This document shows, one piece after another, positions 17,774 through 26,385 of a DNA stretch of 64,000 nt (position 1 is the stretch's first letter; each line of letters starts with the position of its first letter). The position numbers and the translations under genes are program-made. Origin of the DNA: Flagellimonas maritima (GTDB taxonomy: Bacteria > Bacteroidota > Bacteroidia > Flavobacteriales > Flavobacteriaceae); assembly GCF_003269425.1 (NCBI RefSeq), contig NZ_CP030104.1:2227501-2291500 (forward strand). Reading direction: 5' to 3'. Below the pieces are notes generated by a model. The model saw nothing but the letters and a program-made list of their open reading frames with translations, was not told the DNA's origin and made no database searches.

Positions 17774-18484
17774 ATGTTGTTGTCTGCATTGGCATTAGGT
17801 TTTTTGGGAAGTCTGCACTGTTTGGGCATGTGTGGCCCCATAGCTTTCTTTTTGCCATTGGATAGAAACAGCAAAATAAAAAAAACCATTCAACTTTTTA
17901 TATACCATGCCGGTAGATTGTTGGCCTATGGTTTGATCGGAATGCTCTTTGGCTTTTTGGGCAAAGGACTGTCCATTTTTGGAATGCAACAGAAATTGTC
18001 GATAGGAATAGGTATTATAATGATTCTTTTGGTAGTAGTTCCTAGTAGGTATTTCAATAAGTATAGACTATCGAAACCTATCTACGCCGCCTTAGGAAAA
18101 GTAAAGTCAAAACTTGGGGCCGAGCTCAAAAAAAAGACTCCAGATGTATTTTTGACCATCGGTTTTTTGAACGGCTTTTTGCCATGCGGATTGGTATATA
18201 TGGCATTGTTGGGGGCAATTGCCTTTGGCAGCCCTTTACAAGGCGGATTTTACATGATTTTGTTTGGTGCCGGCACCATCCCCTTAATGACACTAGTTGT
18301 CTTTTCAAAGGGATTATTGGCAGACCCATTAAAATCTAAAATGCGAAAATTGGTTCCGATATTTGTGATGATGATCGGAGTCCTTTTCATCATCAGAGGG
18401 CTCGGTTTGGGCATTCCTTATGTTTCTCCCAAACCTGCTTCAGCCAATTCGGTATCCGCATCAATTGAATGTCATCAACCTTAA
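17774..18484 (+). CDS. TauE/SafE (UreH-like) membrane protein of the cco operon
   Basis: A 236-residue integral membrane protein with about six helices. The first helix contains GSLHCLGMCGPIAFF, and a second FLPCGLVYMAL motif lies near residue 135, the paired Cys/Pro motifs of the SafE/UreH/DsbD-like membrane family. In many Bacteroidota this gene closes the cbb3 assembly operon, where it is thought to handle copper or reductant. The sequence supports the family; the specific role is inferred from the 4-bp spacing to ccoH. Confidence 0.85.
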   Translation: MLLSALALGFLGSLHCLGMCGPIAFFLPLDRNSKIKKTIQLFIYHAGRLLAYGLIGMLFGFLGKGLSIFGMQQKLSIGIGIIMILLVVVPSRYFNKYRLSKPIYAALGKVKSKLGAELKKKTPDVFLTIGFLNGFLPCGLVYMALLGAIAFGSPLQGGFYMILFGAGTIPLMTLVVFSKGLLADPLKSKMRKLVPIFVMMIGVLFIIRGLGLGIPYVSPKPASANSVSASIECHQP

Positions 18485-18495
18485 AAAAAATATAA

Positions 18496-19764
18496 GTGAA
18501 AATTACATCAGCAGAAGAAGTAGTAAAAATTGTAAATTCAGGTGACCGTGTCTTCGTTCAGGGAGCGGCAATGACCCCTAATGAACTTATCGATGCACTT
18601 TGTGACCGTCATAAGGAGATAAAGGATGTGGAGATTATTTCGATCCATACCGAAGGAGATGCAAAATATACACAAGAGCCTTATATCAATTCCTTTACGC
18701 TAAACTCTTGTTTTGTGGGGGGTAATGTAAGAAAAAGTGTCAATACTCCAAACGCAGATTATATTCCAATTTTTTTGAGTGAGATTCCTTGGTTGTTCAA
18801 AAGAAACATTTTACCATTGGATGTTGCCATTGTTCAAGTTTCCAGTCCAGATAAACATGGATATTGTTCTTTGGGTGTTTCTGTAGATGTGGCTTTGCCC
18901 GCTATCCGAACAGCAAAGAAAATAATAGCCCAAATCAACCCTAATGTTCCCAGAACACATGGAACGGGCATCATCCATATTGATCAAATTGAATTTGCCA
19001 CGGAAGTTGATAGACCTATACATGAGCACGGTATTGGTTCAATATCCGATTTGGAGCAAAAAATAGGTGTCAATGTTGCCTCTTTGATAGAAGATGGGGC
19101 CACATTACAGATGGGTATCGGAAACATTCCCAATGCTGTATTGACCAATCTGAACAACCATAAACGTTTGGGCATTCATACTGAAATGTTTTCAGATGGG
19201 GTTTTACCGTTGATTGAAAGTGGGGTAATCACTGGCGAAGAGAAAGCGGTAAAGGTTGGAAAAATTGTAAGTTGCTTTGCCGTTGGATCAGGAAAACTTT
19301 ATGATTTCATCGATGATAATCCAATCTGTGATTTCAGGGATTCAGGTTATACGAACGATACGGCTAGAATCAGGAGAAATCCAAAAGTAACGGCTATCAA
19401 TAGTGCCATTGAGATAGATTTGACGGGTCAGGTCTGTGCAGATACCATAGGGAGCTATCAGTTTTCTGGAGTAGGAGGCCAGATGGATTTTATTCGTGGA
19501 GCTTCATTATCCAATGGTGGTAAACCTATTTTCGCCATTTCCTCAACTACGAACAAAGGGATTTCCAAAATAACCCCTTTTTTAAAGCAAGGGGCAGGAG
19601 TGACCACCACAAGAGCACATGTTCACTATGTTGTCACTGAATACGGAGTGGTAAACCTGTATGGGAAAAATTTACAGCAACGGGCAAAGGCACTTACATC
19701 CATAGCACATCCAGACCATAGGGAGATGTTGGAAAAAGCTGCACATGAACGATTCAAGGGGTAA
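18496..19764 (+). CDS. Acetyl-CoA hydrolase/transferase family (4-hydroxybutyrate or acetate CoA-transferase)
   Basis: A 422-residue CoA-transferase. The N-terminal half has the CoA-transferase fold (DRVFVQGAAMTPNELIDAL) and the C-terminal half the AcetylCoA_hyd_C domain, with the GVGGQMDFIRGA motif and the conserved VTEYGVVNLYGK. It exchanges CoA between acyl-CoA and acetate or a similar acid. The start is GTG, with no in-frame ATG nearby at the right position. It follows the TauE/SafE gene by 11 bp and may be read through from the cco operon, which would fit acetate or short-acid metabolism under oxygen limitation. Confidence 0.92.
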   Translation: MKITSAEEVVKIVNSGDRVFVQGAAMTPNELIDALCDRHKEIKDVEIISIHTEGDAKYTQEPYINSFTLNSCFVGGNVRKSVNTPNADYIPIFLSEIPWLFKRNILPLDVAIVQVSSPDKHGYCSLGVSVDVALPAIRTAKKIIAQINPNVPRTHGTGIIHIDQIEFATEVDRPIHEHGIGSISDLEQKIGVNVASLIEDGATLQMGIGNIPNAVLTNLNNHKRLGIHTEMFSDGVLPLIESGVITGEEKAVKVGKIVSCFAVGSGKLYDFIDDNPICDFRDSGYTNDTARIRRNPKVTAINSAIEIDLTGQVCADTIGSYQFSGVGGQMDFIRGASLSNGGKPIFAISSTTNKGISKITPFLKQGAGVTTTRAHVHYVVTEYGVVNLYGKNLQQRAKALTSIAHPDHREMLEKAAHERFKG

Positions 19765-19788
19765 ATGCTTTTCCTTTTATAAAAAGGA

Positions 19789-20244
19789 ATGAATAGTTCC
19801 GAAGAAGATATAAGGAATTCGTTAAAAAGTTTGAATAGAACTGTTGAGGAACTTATTTATTTCTTCAGTCAAGATTTTGATTTCACGAAGAGAATCAATA
19901 CCCATTGGAACGCCAAAGACATTTTAGGCCATTTGGTATTTTGGCAAGAAAGCTTTGAGCGCAACCTAAGATGTGTAGCTACAGGTGTTGAACCAAAAGT
20001 TTTAAAGGGAAAACTCTCTGAGGTCAATAAACAAAGTGTCGATTCAACACGGGATGTGGACATAGATATGCTTATAAACAGATTGAAGAAAGCCCAGACC
20101 AGTATCCAGAAAAATATCCTAAATACTTCGGTTTTCCTTATACCCTATAAAAAAGGTTCTAGGGACTATTCAAGGCTGGAACATTTGAAGATAGTTGATG
20201 CGCATATTAAAAAGCATTTAAAACAACTCAAAAAATATATATGA
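19789..20244 (+). CDS. ClbS/DfsB-like (DinB superfamily) protein 1
   Basis: A 151-residue helical protein. The segment HWNAKDILGHLVFWQESFERNL matches the metal-binding helix of ClbS/DfsB (DUF1706) proteins in the DinB superfamily, and DAHIKKHLKQL near the end supplies the last helix. Family members act as small hydrolases or self-resistance proteins, but most are uncharacterised. It lies 24 bp after the CoA-transferase gene and 1 bp before a second gene of the same type. Confidence 0.75.
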   Translation: MNSSEEDIRNSLKSLNRTVEELIYFFSQDFDFTKRINTHWNAKDILGHLVFWQESFERNLRCVATGVEPKVLKGKLSEVNKQSVDSTRDVDIDMLINRLKKAQTSIQKNILNTSVFLIPYKKGSRDYSRLEHLKIVDAHIKKHLKQLKKYI

Positions 20245-20245
20245 T

Positions 20246-20743
20246 ATGCCCAGACCAAAAATCAAAAAGGATTTACAGGAACTAAGTAATGCGAATTTTG
20301 AAAAATTGAATAATTATATAGATTCCTTTTCGCAAACAGAACAGGAGGAAGATTTTCCTAAAGGAACCATGAACAGAAATATCAGGGATGTACTGGGCCA
20401 CTTGCACCATTGGCATCTGATGTTTCTTGATTGGTACATTGTTGGAATGAAAGGTGAAAAGCCCCATATACCTGCAAAAGGCTATAATTGGCGTACCATA
20501 CCTGCATTAAATAAAGAAATACATGAAAAATATTCAAATCTGGATTTGGAAGAAATCAAAAAGAGATTCAACAAATCACATTCTAAAATAATGAAGATAA
20601 TTGACGGGCATACCAATGAAGAACTGTTTGAACGTAAGCGTTATGAGTGGACTGGCAATAATGCCATGGGAGCTTATGCCATAGGTGTATTGTCCAGTCA
20701 TTACGATTGGGCCTATAAAATTATTAGAAAGGCAAAAAAATAA
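20246..20743 (+). CDS. ClbS/DfsB family (DUF1706) protein 2
   Basis: A 165-residue helical protein with NRNIRDVLGHLHHWHLMFLDWY, the DUF1706 signature, the YNWRTIPALNKEIHEKY segment, and AYAIGVLSSHYDWAYKIIRKAKK at the C-terminus. ClbS, the known relative, is a cyclopropane hydrolase giving colibactin self-protection; no biosynthetic cluster is seen here, so that role cannot be transferred. It starts 1 bp after the preceding paralogue stops, showing translational coupling, and ends at a hairpin terminator. Confidence 0.87.
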   Translation: MPRPKIKKDLQELSNANFEKLNNYIDSFSQTEQEEDFPKGTMNRNIRDVLGHLHHWHLMFLDWYIVGMKGEKPHIPAKGYNWRTIPALNKEIHEKYSNLDLEEIKKRFNKSHSKIMKIIDGHTNEELFERKRYEWTGNNAMGAYAIGVLSSHYDWAYKIIRKAKK

Positions 20744-20771
20744 AAGGGAAGCTATTTTAAAGCTTCCCTTT
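20743..20771. terminator. Bidirectional hairpin terminator
   Basis: A perfect 11-bp stem, AAAGGGAAGCT (20743-20753) with AGCTTCCCTTT (20761-20771), and a 7-nt loop. An A-rich tract before it becomes a T-run on the reverse strand, so it ends the reverse-strand hemN-usp unit well and can also stop the forward ClbS-like pair. Confidence 0.85.
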
Positions 20772-20807
20772 GCAAATCTCAAAAACTTAATCAAAAAAAT
20801 CAATCGA

Positions 20808-21629
20808 TCAGATTTTAAATGTTATAACTGGAGTATCGGAATGGTTCGCAATATCCTCCCCTATACTTCCCATAAAGAAGTGCGATAATCCTCTTCTGCC
20901 GTGTGTGGGGATTCCAATAAGGTCGGCAGCTACGCTTTCACTGTAATTAAGGACTCCCTTTTCAACAGTATAATCATTGAAGATTTCTACCTCCAATCCT
21001 AATTTGGCAATGTTCAAAAATTTTGAAATTCTGTCATAAGCATCATCGGTACTCAAAAACTCATCCCCTGGCGTGTTTATGTAAACAGGAAGTAAATCAG
21101 ACTTGAACAGTTTTGCAATTTCAATGGCCTTTTTAAGGGCGGGAATATTTTCCTCCTTAAAATCACACGCAAAAACAAAACGCTTGGGAGTAAATTCCTT
21201 CTCATCGCCTTTTATGACCAATACCGGAACATCTGAAGTTCTGACAACGCGCTCCGTATTGGAACCAATGAATACCTCCTGTAACCCGTCCGTTCCATGA
21301 GACCCCATAACAACTAGGTCTGCGTTATGTTTTTTAACAATCTCATTGACTTCCGTGAATACTTTATAGTGCTTAATGACAGGTACGACCTTGACATCTT
21401 TCAAATATGGTTTGTCCAAGAAATCCGAGAAACGTTTCTCCCCAATTTTTATTAAATGTACTACTTGCTCTTGCGATACATAGCCCGATTCGCTCATAAT
21501 AGCGGGAGAAAGCTCCAACATGTGGAGCACCAATAGCTCGGCATCACTGCCTTTTGCCAAAGTAGCTGCCGCTTTTAAAGCTTTTTCTGATTGTTCCGAA
21601 AAATCTACGGGTACGATTATACTTTTCAT
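20808..21629 (-). CDS. Tandem-domain universal stress protein
   Basis: A 273-residue protein with two Usp domains. Domain 1 starts SIIVPVDFSEQSEKALKAAA and has GSHGTDGLQEVFIGSNTERVV and PVLVIKG; domain 2 ends with the intact loop GIPTHGRRGLSHFFMGSIGEDIANH and PVITFKI. Both nucleotide-loop signatures look complete. It starts 18 bp after hemN on the same strand, so it should be transcribed from the hemN promoter. Confidence 0.94.
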   Translation of the reverse strand: MKSIIVPVDFSEQSEKALKAAATLAKGSDAELLVLHMLELSPAIMSESGYVSQEQVVHLIKIGEKRFSDFLDKPYLKDVKVVPVIKHYKVFTEVNEIVKKHNADLVVMGSHGTDGLQEVFIGSNTERVVRTSDVPVLVIKGDEKEFTPKRFVFACDFKEENIPALKKAIEIAKLFKSDLLPVYINTPGDEFLSTDDAYDRISKFLNIAKLGLEVEIFNDYTVEKGVLNYSESVAADLIGIPTHGRRGLSHFFMGSIGEDIANHSDTPVITFKI

Positions 21630-21647
21630 TTTTTTTCTTTTTAATGG

Positions 21648-23006
21648 TTAAACTGTCATTGAAAACATTTGGGTTTCTGGTTTTTTTCGATGTAATTTTA
21701 AATCAAATGCCATACTGATATTCCGAACAAAAGGCCTTCCTTTTTGGGTGACATTGATTCTGTCGGGCTCGGTGGTCAGTAAACCATCTGATTCCAATTC
21801 CGATAAGTTATCCATAATTTTTTTAAAGTCTATTATTTTCATTTCTTCCAATTCCCAACGGGTTTCAAATCGACACATAAGATTGAGAATATGTTTTCTT
21901 ATAATCTGGTCTTCTTCTGTTAAGATATGTCCTCTGAAAATGGGAATGATGTCATGGGATACTAAATGTTCATATTCCTCAATACTTTTTACATTTTGTG
22001 CGAATCCGTACCAGCTATCACTAATACTGGATGCTCCCAAACCTATCATCAGTTTGGTTTTTGAAGGGGTATATCCCATAAAATTTCGGTGTAAAGTACC
22101 ATTTTCCAATGCCTTGTGAAGACTGTCCGTAGGAAGGGCAAAATGGTCCATTCCTACATCTTTATAACCAAGACCCATCAATTCTTTCTTACCATACTCA
22201 TATTGCCTCTTTTTTTCCACGGAAGAAGGCAAATCTGATTCTTTGTAACCGCGTTGGCCGTTTCCTTTTAACCAAGGCACATGGGCATAGCTGTAAAATG
22301 CTATTCTATCTGGTTTAAGTTCATTGGTTTTTGCAATTGTCTGCTGTACATTCCCATAGGTCTGAAATGGAAGCCCATAAATAATATCGTGACCTATTGA
22401 GGTATATCCAATTTTCCTTGCCATCTCCGTAACTTCCCTTACCTTTTCAAAAGGCTGAATCCTGTTTATGGCTTTCTGAACACTTTCATTATAATCTTGC
22501 ACTCCAAAACATACTCTTCTAAAGCCCACATTGAAAAGTGCTTGCAGGTGTTCTTTTGTAGTATTGTTCGGATGTCCCTCAAAACTGAACTGTGAATTTT
22601 CTGCCTTCTTGCCCAGTCTAAGAATACCATTAATAAGCATTTTTAAATGTTCTGGACTAAAGAAAGTGGGGGTTCCCCCGCCTAAGTGTATTTCTTTTAT
22701 AATTGGTTTGGAGTCCAAAAGATTACAATACAAACGCCACTCCTTAAGTACTGTTTTTATATAGGGTAATTCAAGATCGTGCCGTTTTGTAATACGTTTA
22801 TGGCAACCACAGAAGGTGCACATACTTTCGCAATAGGGAAGATGTACATAAAGGCTTATGCCATCTTCAGGCTCATCCTTATAAGCCTCCAACACACTTT
22901 TTTCCCACAACTTGCCAGAAAAACTGCCTAAATCCCAATAAGGCACGGTAGGGTAACTCGTATATCGAGGTCCTGGAATGTTGTATTTTTGAACTAACTT
23001 ACACAT
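21648..23006 (-). CDS. hemN: Oxygen-independent coproporphyrinogen III oxidase
   Basis: A radical-SAM enzyme of 452 residues from the preferred start. The cluster motif is YCESMCTFCGCHKR (Cys59, Cys63, Cys66), followed by the SAM-binding region LGGGTPTFFSPEHL and GHDIIYGLPFQT; the last third has the HemN C-terminal domain. It decarboxylates coproporphyrinogen III for heme synthesis without oxygen. A Met at 23030 (MTNTIIAN) is upstream, but the predicted transcription start near 23023 lies inside that extension, so the Met at 23006 (MCKLVQKYN) is chosen. A perfect TGATAATTATCA dyad drives it, and a usp gene follows. Confidence 0.96.
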   Translation of the reverse strand: MCKLVQKYNIPGPRYTSYPTVPYWDLGSFSGKLWEKSVLEAYKDEPEDGISLYVHLPYCESMCTFCGCHKRITKRHDLELPYIKTVLKEWRLYCNLLDSKPIIKEIHLGGGTPTFFSPEHLKMLINGILRLGKKAENSQFSFEGHPNNTTKEHLQALFNVGFRRVCFGVQDYNESVQKAINRIQPFEKVREVTEMARKIGYTSIGHDIIYGLPFQTYGNVQQTIAKTNELKPDRIAFYSYAHVPWLKGNGQRGYKESDLPSSVEKKRQYEYGKKELMGLGYKDVGMDHFALPTDSLHKALENGTLHRNFMGYTPSKTKLMIGLGASSISDSWYGFAQNVKSIEEYEHLVSHDIIPIFRGHILTEEDQIIRKHILNLMCRFETRWELEEMKIIDFKKIMDNLSELESDGLLTTEPDRINVTQKGRPFVRNISMAFDLKLHRKKPETQMFSMTV

Positions 23007-23027
23007 GTTTGCAATAATGGTATTGGT

Positions 23028-23070
23028 CAAAATTAGGCTTGCGAGCCTTCAAAAAACATGATAATTATCA
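23028..23070 (-). promoter_or_regulatory. CRP/FNR-type class II promoter of hemN-usp
   Basis: The perfect palindrome TGATAATTATCA (23059-23070) is followed on the reverse strand by TGTTTTTT and, after exactly 23 nt, by the consensus -7 element TAATTTTG (23028-23035). The predicted start is near 23023, which fixes the hemN start codon at 23006. Confidence 0.82.
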
Positions 23071-23093
23071 GTATTTCTTTCAGAAAGCTTACC

Positions 23094-23136
23094 TGACAAG
23101 TATCATGTTTTAGTAATAGTCTGGGTTGTAGCTTAG
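23094..23136 (+). promoter_or_regulatory. CRP/FNR-type class II promoter of the GCS2-CBS gene
   Basis: The dyad TGACAAGTATCA (23094-23105), followed by TGTTTT, is exactly 23 nt from TAGCTTAG (23129-23136), one mismatch from the -7 consensus. It is divergent from the hemN site 23 bp away, so the gap holds two independent back-to-back promoters. Confidence 0.75.
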
Positions 23137-23167
23137 TAAACAAACAAACAATTATCAACTTCTAAAT

Positions 23168-25015
23168 ATGGGAGAGCATATCAGTAAAAGTAGGTTTGAC
23201 GATTTGGAGCGCGAGGCCTTTGTTGGACATTTGCTCAGTGATATCAAAATCCTTGAACATCTCTTGGAAGAGAATTTAATAGAAGACGATATAGTAAGAA
23301 TAGGTGCAGAACAGGAAATGTGCCTTGTAAACAATGATTATAGACCATCTGGAAAATCCCTAAATCTACTTAAAAATATTGATGATCCTTACTTTACTAC
23401 AGAACTGGCAAGCTATAATCTTGAAGCAAACCTGGATCCGTTTCAATTAGGCAATGATTGTTTTTCAAAAGTTGAGAAACAGCTTAAAACTTTGTTGAAA
23501 AAAGCAAATACCGAAGCAGAAAAGCTCAATATGAAGATTTTGCTAACAGGAATTCTTCCTACTATCAGCAAAAATGAGCTGGGCATAGATTATATGACAC
23601 CTATTCCCAGATACTATAAACTCAATGAAGTTCTCACATCTTTTCGCGGTGATCACTTTGCTCTAAAAATCAAGGGAGTGGATGAATTGACGTTACGCCA
23701 TGATTCTGTACTTTTTGAAGCCTGTAACACTAGTTTTCAACTCCATCTCCAAATTCCGCCAAACGATTTCATCAAAAGTTATAACTGGTCACAGGCTATT
23801 GCCGGTCCTGTCTTGGGCATTTGTTGCAATTCGCCATTACTCATGGGCAGAGAGCTTTGGAAAGAGACGCGCATAGCATTGTTTCAACAAAGTTTGGATA
23901 CTAGAAAATGGACCTATGCGCTAAAAGAACAGATGGCAAGGGTCTGTTTTGGAAACCATTGGCAAAAAGACTCTGTTGTAGAAATCTTTAAAGAAGATAT
24001 TTCTACACATCGCATTGCACTGACCAAACCTATAAAGAAAAACTCTTTGGATGTATTGAAAAGCGGTGCAATTCCCAAACTGGAGGCATTGAATCTCTAT
24101 AACGGCACTGTTTATCGTTGGAATCGCCCATGCTATGGGGTTGGAAACGGAAAGCCTCATCTGCGTATCGAAAACAGATATATTCCATCAGGTCCAACCG
24201 TGATTGATGAAATTGCAAATTTTGCCTTTTGGGTCGGATTAATGGTAGGAAGACCAAAAAAGTTTGATGACATGTCCAATGTAATGGATTTTAAAGAAGC
24301 AAAACTCAACTTTATAAAATCTGCCCGGACAGGCAGGCAGACCATATTTTCATGGTTGGGCAAATCAATAAGTTCAGAGGATTTGATTCTTAACGAACTT
24401 TTGCCAATAGCTTATGAGGGATTAAAAAAATATGATATTGATAATAAGGATATAGACAGGTTATTGGGTATTATAGAATCAAGAGCCAAAAACGGAACTG
24501 GTGCAGAATGGCAGGTCAAAAACTATAGAAACCTAAGAAAGCAAATGAAATTGGATAGTGTTTTGGTAGCATTGACTAAGGGAATCTTTGACAATCAGCA
24601 GAAAAATATACCTGTGCACGAATGGCCATCTTTAAGTGGAGCTACCAAATCAAGTAATTCTTTTGAATGGGTTGGACAAATTATGTCCACAAAATTGATG
24701 AAACTACACGAGGACGACTATATTGATTTGGCATTGTCCATAATGCAATGGAACAATATTCACCATATTCCCGTTGAAAACAACAAAGGGGAATTGACAG
24801 GTCTTTTAACATGGAGCCATATTGAAGAACTCAAAAAGAACAGTAATAAAAAAAACACCAGAATTTCAGATATCATGATTAAAAAGGTGGTTACCGTACA
24901 GCCTAGAACAAGATTGAATACAGCAAAAAAATTAATGGACGAGTATCAGATTGGCTGTTTGCCGGTTTGTGTGGGCACCAATTTGGTAGGTATCATTAGT
25001 AAAACCGATCTGTAA
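23168..25015 (+). CDS. Glutamate-cysteine ligase (GCS2) family protein fused to CBS domains
   Basis: A 615-residue protein. Residues about 20-400 form a GCS2-type ATP-grasp-like carboxylate-amine ligase domain, with RIGAEQEMCLVN near the start, ASYNLEANLDPF, and a later HLRIENRYIPSGPTV metal/ATP region. The C-terminal 120 residues hold a CBS pair (HIPVENNKGELTGLLTW; DIMIKKVVTVQPRTRL; QIGCLPVCVGTNLVGIISKTDL). The ligase domain should join glutamate or a similar acid to an amine through its carboxylate; the CBS pair suggests adenylate control. The substrate is unknown. The next gene, a deacylase, starts 1 bp after its stop. Confidence 0.88.
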   Translation: MGEHISKSRFDDLEREAFVGHLLSDIKILEHLLEENLIEDDIVRIGAEQEMCLVNNDYRPSGKSLNLLKNIDDPYFTTELASYNLEANLDPFQLGNDCFSKVEKQLKTLLKKANTEAEKLNMKILLTGILPTISKNELGIDYMTPIPRYYKLNEVLTSFRGDHFALKIKGVDELTLRHDSVLFEACNTSFQLHLQIPPNDFIKSYNWSQAIAGPVLGICCNSPLLMGRELWKETRIALFQQSLDTRKWTYALKEQMARVCFGNHWQKDSVVEIFKEDISTHRIALTKPIKKNSLDVLKSGAIPKLEALNLYNGTVYRWNRPCYGVGNGKPHLRIENRYIPSGPTVIDEIANFAFWVGLMVGRPKKFDDMSNVMDFKEAKLNFIKSARTGRQTIFSWLGKSISSEDLILNELLPIAYEGLKKYDIDNKDIDRLLGIIESRAKNGTGAEWQVKNYRNLRKQMKLDSVLVALTKGIFDNQQKNIPVHEWPSLSGATKSSNSFEWVGQIMSTKLMKLHEDDYIDLALSIMQWNNIHHIPVENNKGELTGLLTWSHIEELKKNSNKKNTRISDIMIKKVVTVQPRTRLNTAKKLMDEYQIGCLPVCVGTNLVGIISKTDL

Positions 25016-25016
25016 A

Positions 25017-26213
25017 ATGCCAAAAGTATACAGTAGCGCCCTAAAGGAAACTTTAAATATTGAACGAATCATCGGTCATTTAAAAGGTAACGAAAAAGGA
25101 CCAACGGTGGTGTTCTTTGCGGGAATTCATGGCAACGAGCCAGCAGGTGTTTTTGCGCTAAGACATATGCTACGTGAATTAAAACTCCAACAAAAGCCAA
25201 TTAATGGAGAGATTTTTGCCATTGCAGGAAATCTTAAGGCACTTGAAAGCAATGTAAGATTCAAAAAAGAAGATTTAAATAGGATATGGTCTCCACAACG
25301 AATTGAACAAATTCAGCAAAAGCAGGATGGAGGGACTGCAGACGAAAATGAATTATTTGAATTGTACGGTGTGCTGAACAATATCCTTAATAATCAACAG
25401 CCTCCGTTTTACTTTATTGATTTGCATACAACCTCCAGTGAAACATCACCATTTATCGTAATGAACGACAGCCTGTTGAACCGAAAGTTTGCATCTAGCT
25501 ATCCCTTGCCCATTGTTCTGGGTATTGAAGAGTATTTGGTGGGCGCGTTACTGAGCTATATCAATGAACTGGGTTATGTGTCGTTGGGGTATGAAAGTGG
25601 TCAACATGACGAGATAAGCGCAATCAAAAACTGTGTCGATTTTATCCGTTTTACATTGGTACTAACAGAATCCATCAAGCTATTTCCCAATGAACAGACA
25701 GCTCTAAAAAAAGAAATTCTAGGTTCCAGCAAGGTCTCCAAAAAATTTTATGAAATCTATTATCAATATGATATAAAACAAGGGAGCAGCTTTAAAATGT
25801 TGCCCGGTTTTGTAAATTTTCAAAAGATTCCCAATGGAAAACATGTGGCCCTCACCAACGATCGTATATTAAAAGCAAAGGGGAGAAAACAGATTTTTAT
25901 GCCATTGTACCAAGAGCAGGGACGGGAAGGTTTTTACTACATAAGATCAATTCCAAAAATACTTCTGTGGATTTCAAAAGGATTGAGAAAATTAAAGGCC
26001 GACCACCTTTTGGTAAGATTGCCCGGCATTAGATGGGAATCGTTAAAAAAAGATGCACTATTGGTCGACCAGCGAGTGGCAAAGTTTTTGGCGAAATCCA
26101 TCTTTCATTTATTGGGTTACCGTGCCAGGCAGTTTGATAAGACACATCTAGTGGTCAAGAGCAGGGAGACAGCTTCCAAAAATGAAGAATATTTGGACGC
26201 TAATTGGTTTTGA
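25017..26213 (+). CDS. Succinylglutamate desuccinylase/aspartoacylase family protein
   Basis: A 398-residue zinc-carboxypeptidase-like protein. The metal site is seen in FFAGIHGNEPAGVFALRHM (His, Glu) and FIDLHTTSSETSPF (His), with RFKKEDLNRIW between them. AstE/AspA enzymes cleave N-acyl amino acids. The C-terminal 120 residues, after the catalytic domain, are basic and unassigned. It is coupled to the GCS2-CBS ligase by 1-bp spacing, so the two proteins probably act on the same product or on its acylated form. The first repeat copy follows the stop codon. Confidence 0.87.
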   Translation: MPKVYSSALKETLNIERIIGHLKGNEKGPTVVFFAGIHGNEPAGVFALRHMLRELKLQQKPINGEIFAIAGNLKALESNVRFKKEDLNRIWSPQRIEQIQQKQDGGTADENELFELYGVLNNILNNQQPPFYFIDLHTTSSETSPFIVMNDSLLNRKFASSYPLPIVLGIEEYLVGALLSYINELGYVSLGYESGQHDEISAIKNCVDFIRFTLVLTESIKLFPNEQTALKKEILGSSKVSKKFYEIYYQYDIKQGSSFKMLPGFVNFQKIPNGKHVALTNDRILKAKGRKQIFMPLYQEQGREGFYYIRSIPKILLWISKGLRKLKADHLLVRLPGIRWESLKKDALLVDQRVAKFLAKSIFHLLGYRARQFDKTHLVVKSRETASKNEEYLDANWF

Positions 26214-26225
26214 TCGGCAAGAAAG

Positions 26226-26361
26226 AAAAGGCTGTCCAATAAAAGTAGATTTAAAATCTGCTGTCAATTTGAGAGGTGTCAAGATGCATTCAAAATCAAG
26301 CTATTAAAGTTCTCGACTCCGCTCGAATTAACAGTAGTAAGACCTTTTTGGACAGCCTTTT
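26226..26361. repeat. Nested palindromic intergenic repeat, copy 1
   Basis: An outer 14-bp inverted repeat, AAAAGGCTGTCCAA (26226-26239) with TTGGACAGCCTTTT (26348-26361), encloses a core containing AAGATGCATTCAAAATCAAG and TCTCGACTCCGCTCGAATT. The left inner arm has decayed relative to copy 2 at 63602. It lies between convergent genes, where the outer stem can act as a terminator. Confidence 0.85.
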
Positions 26362-26385
26362 ATTTCCAATTTTATAAAAAGTCAA

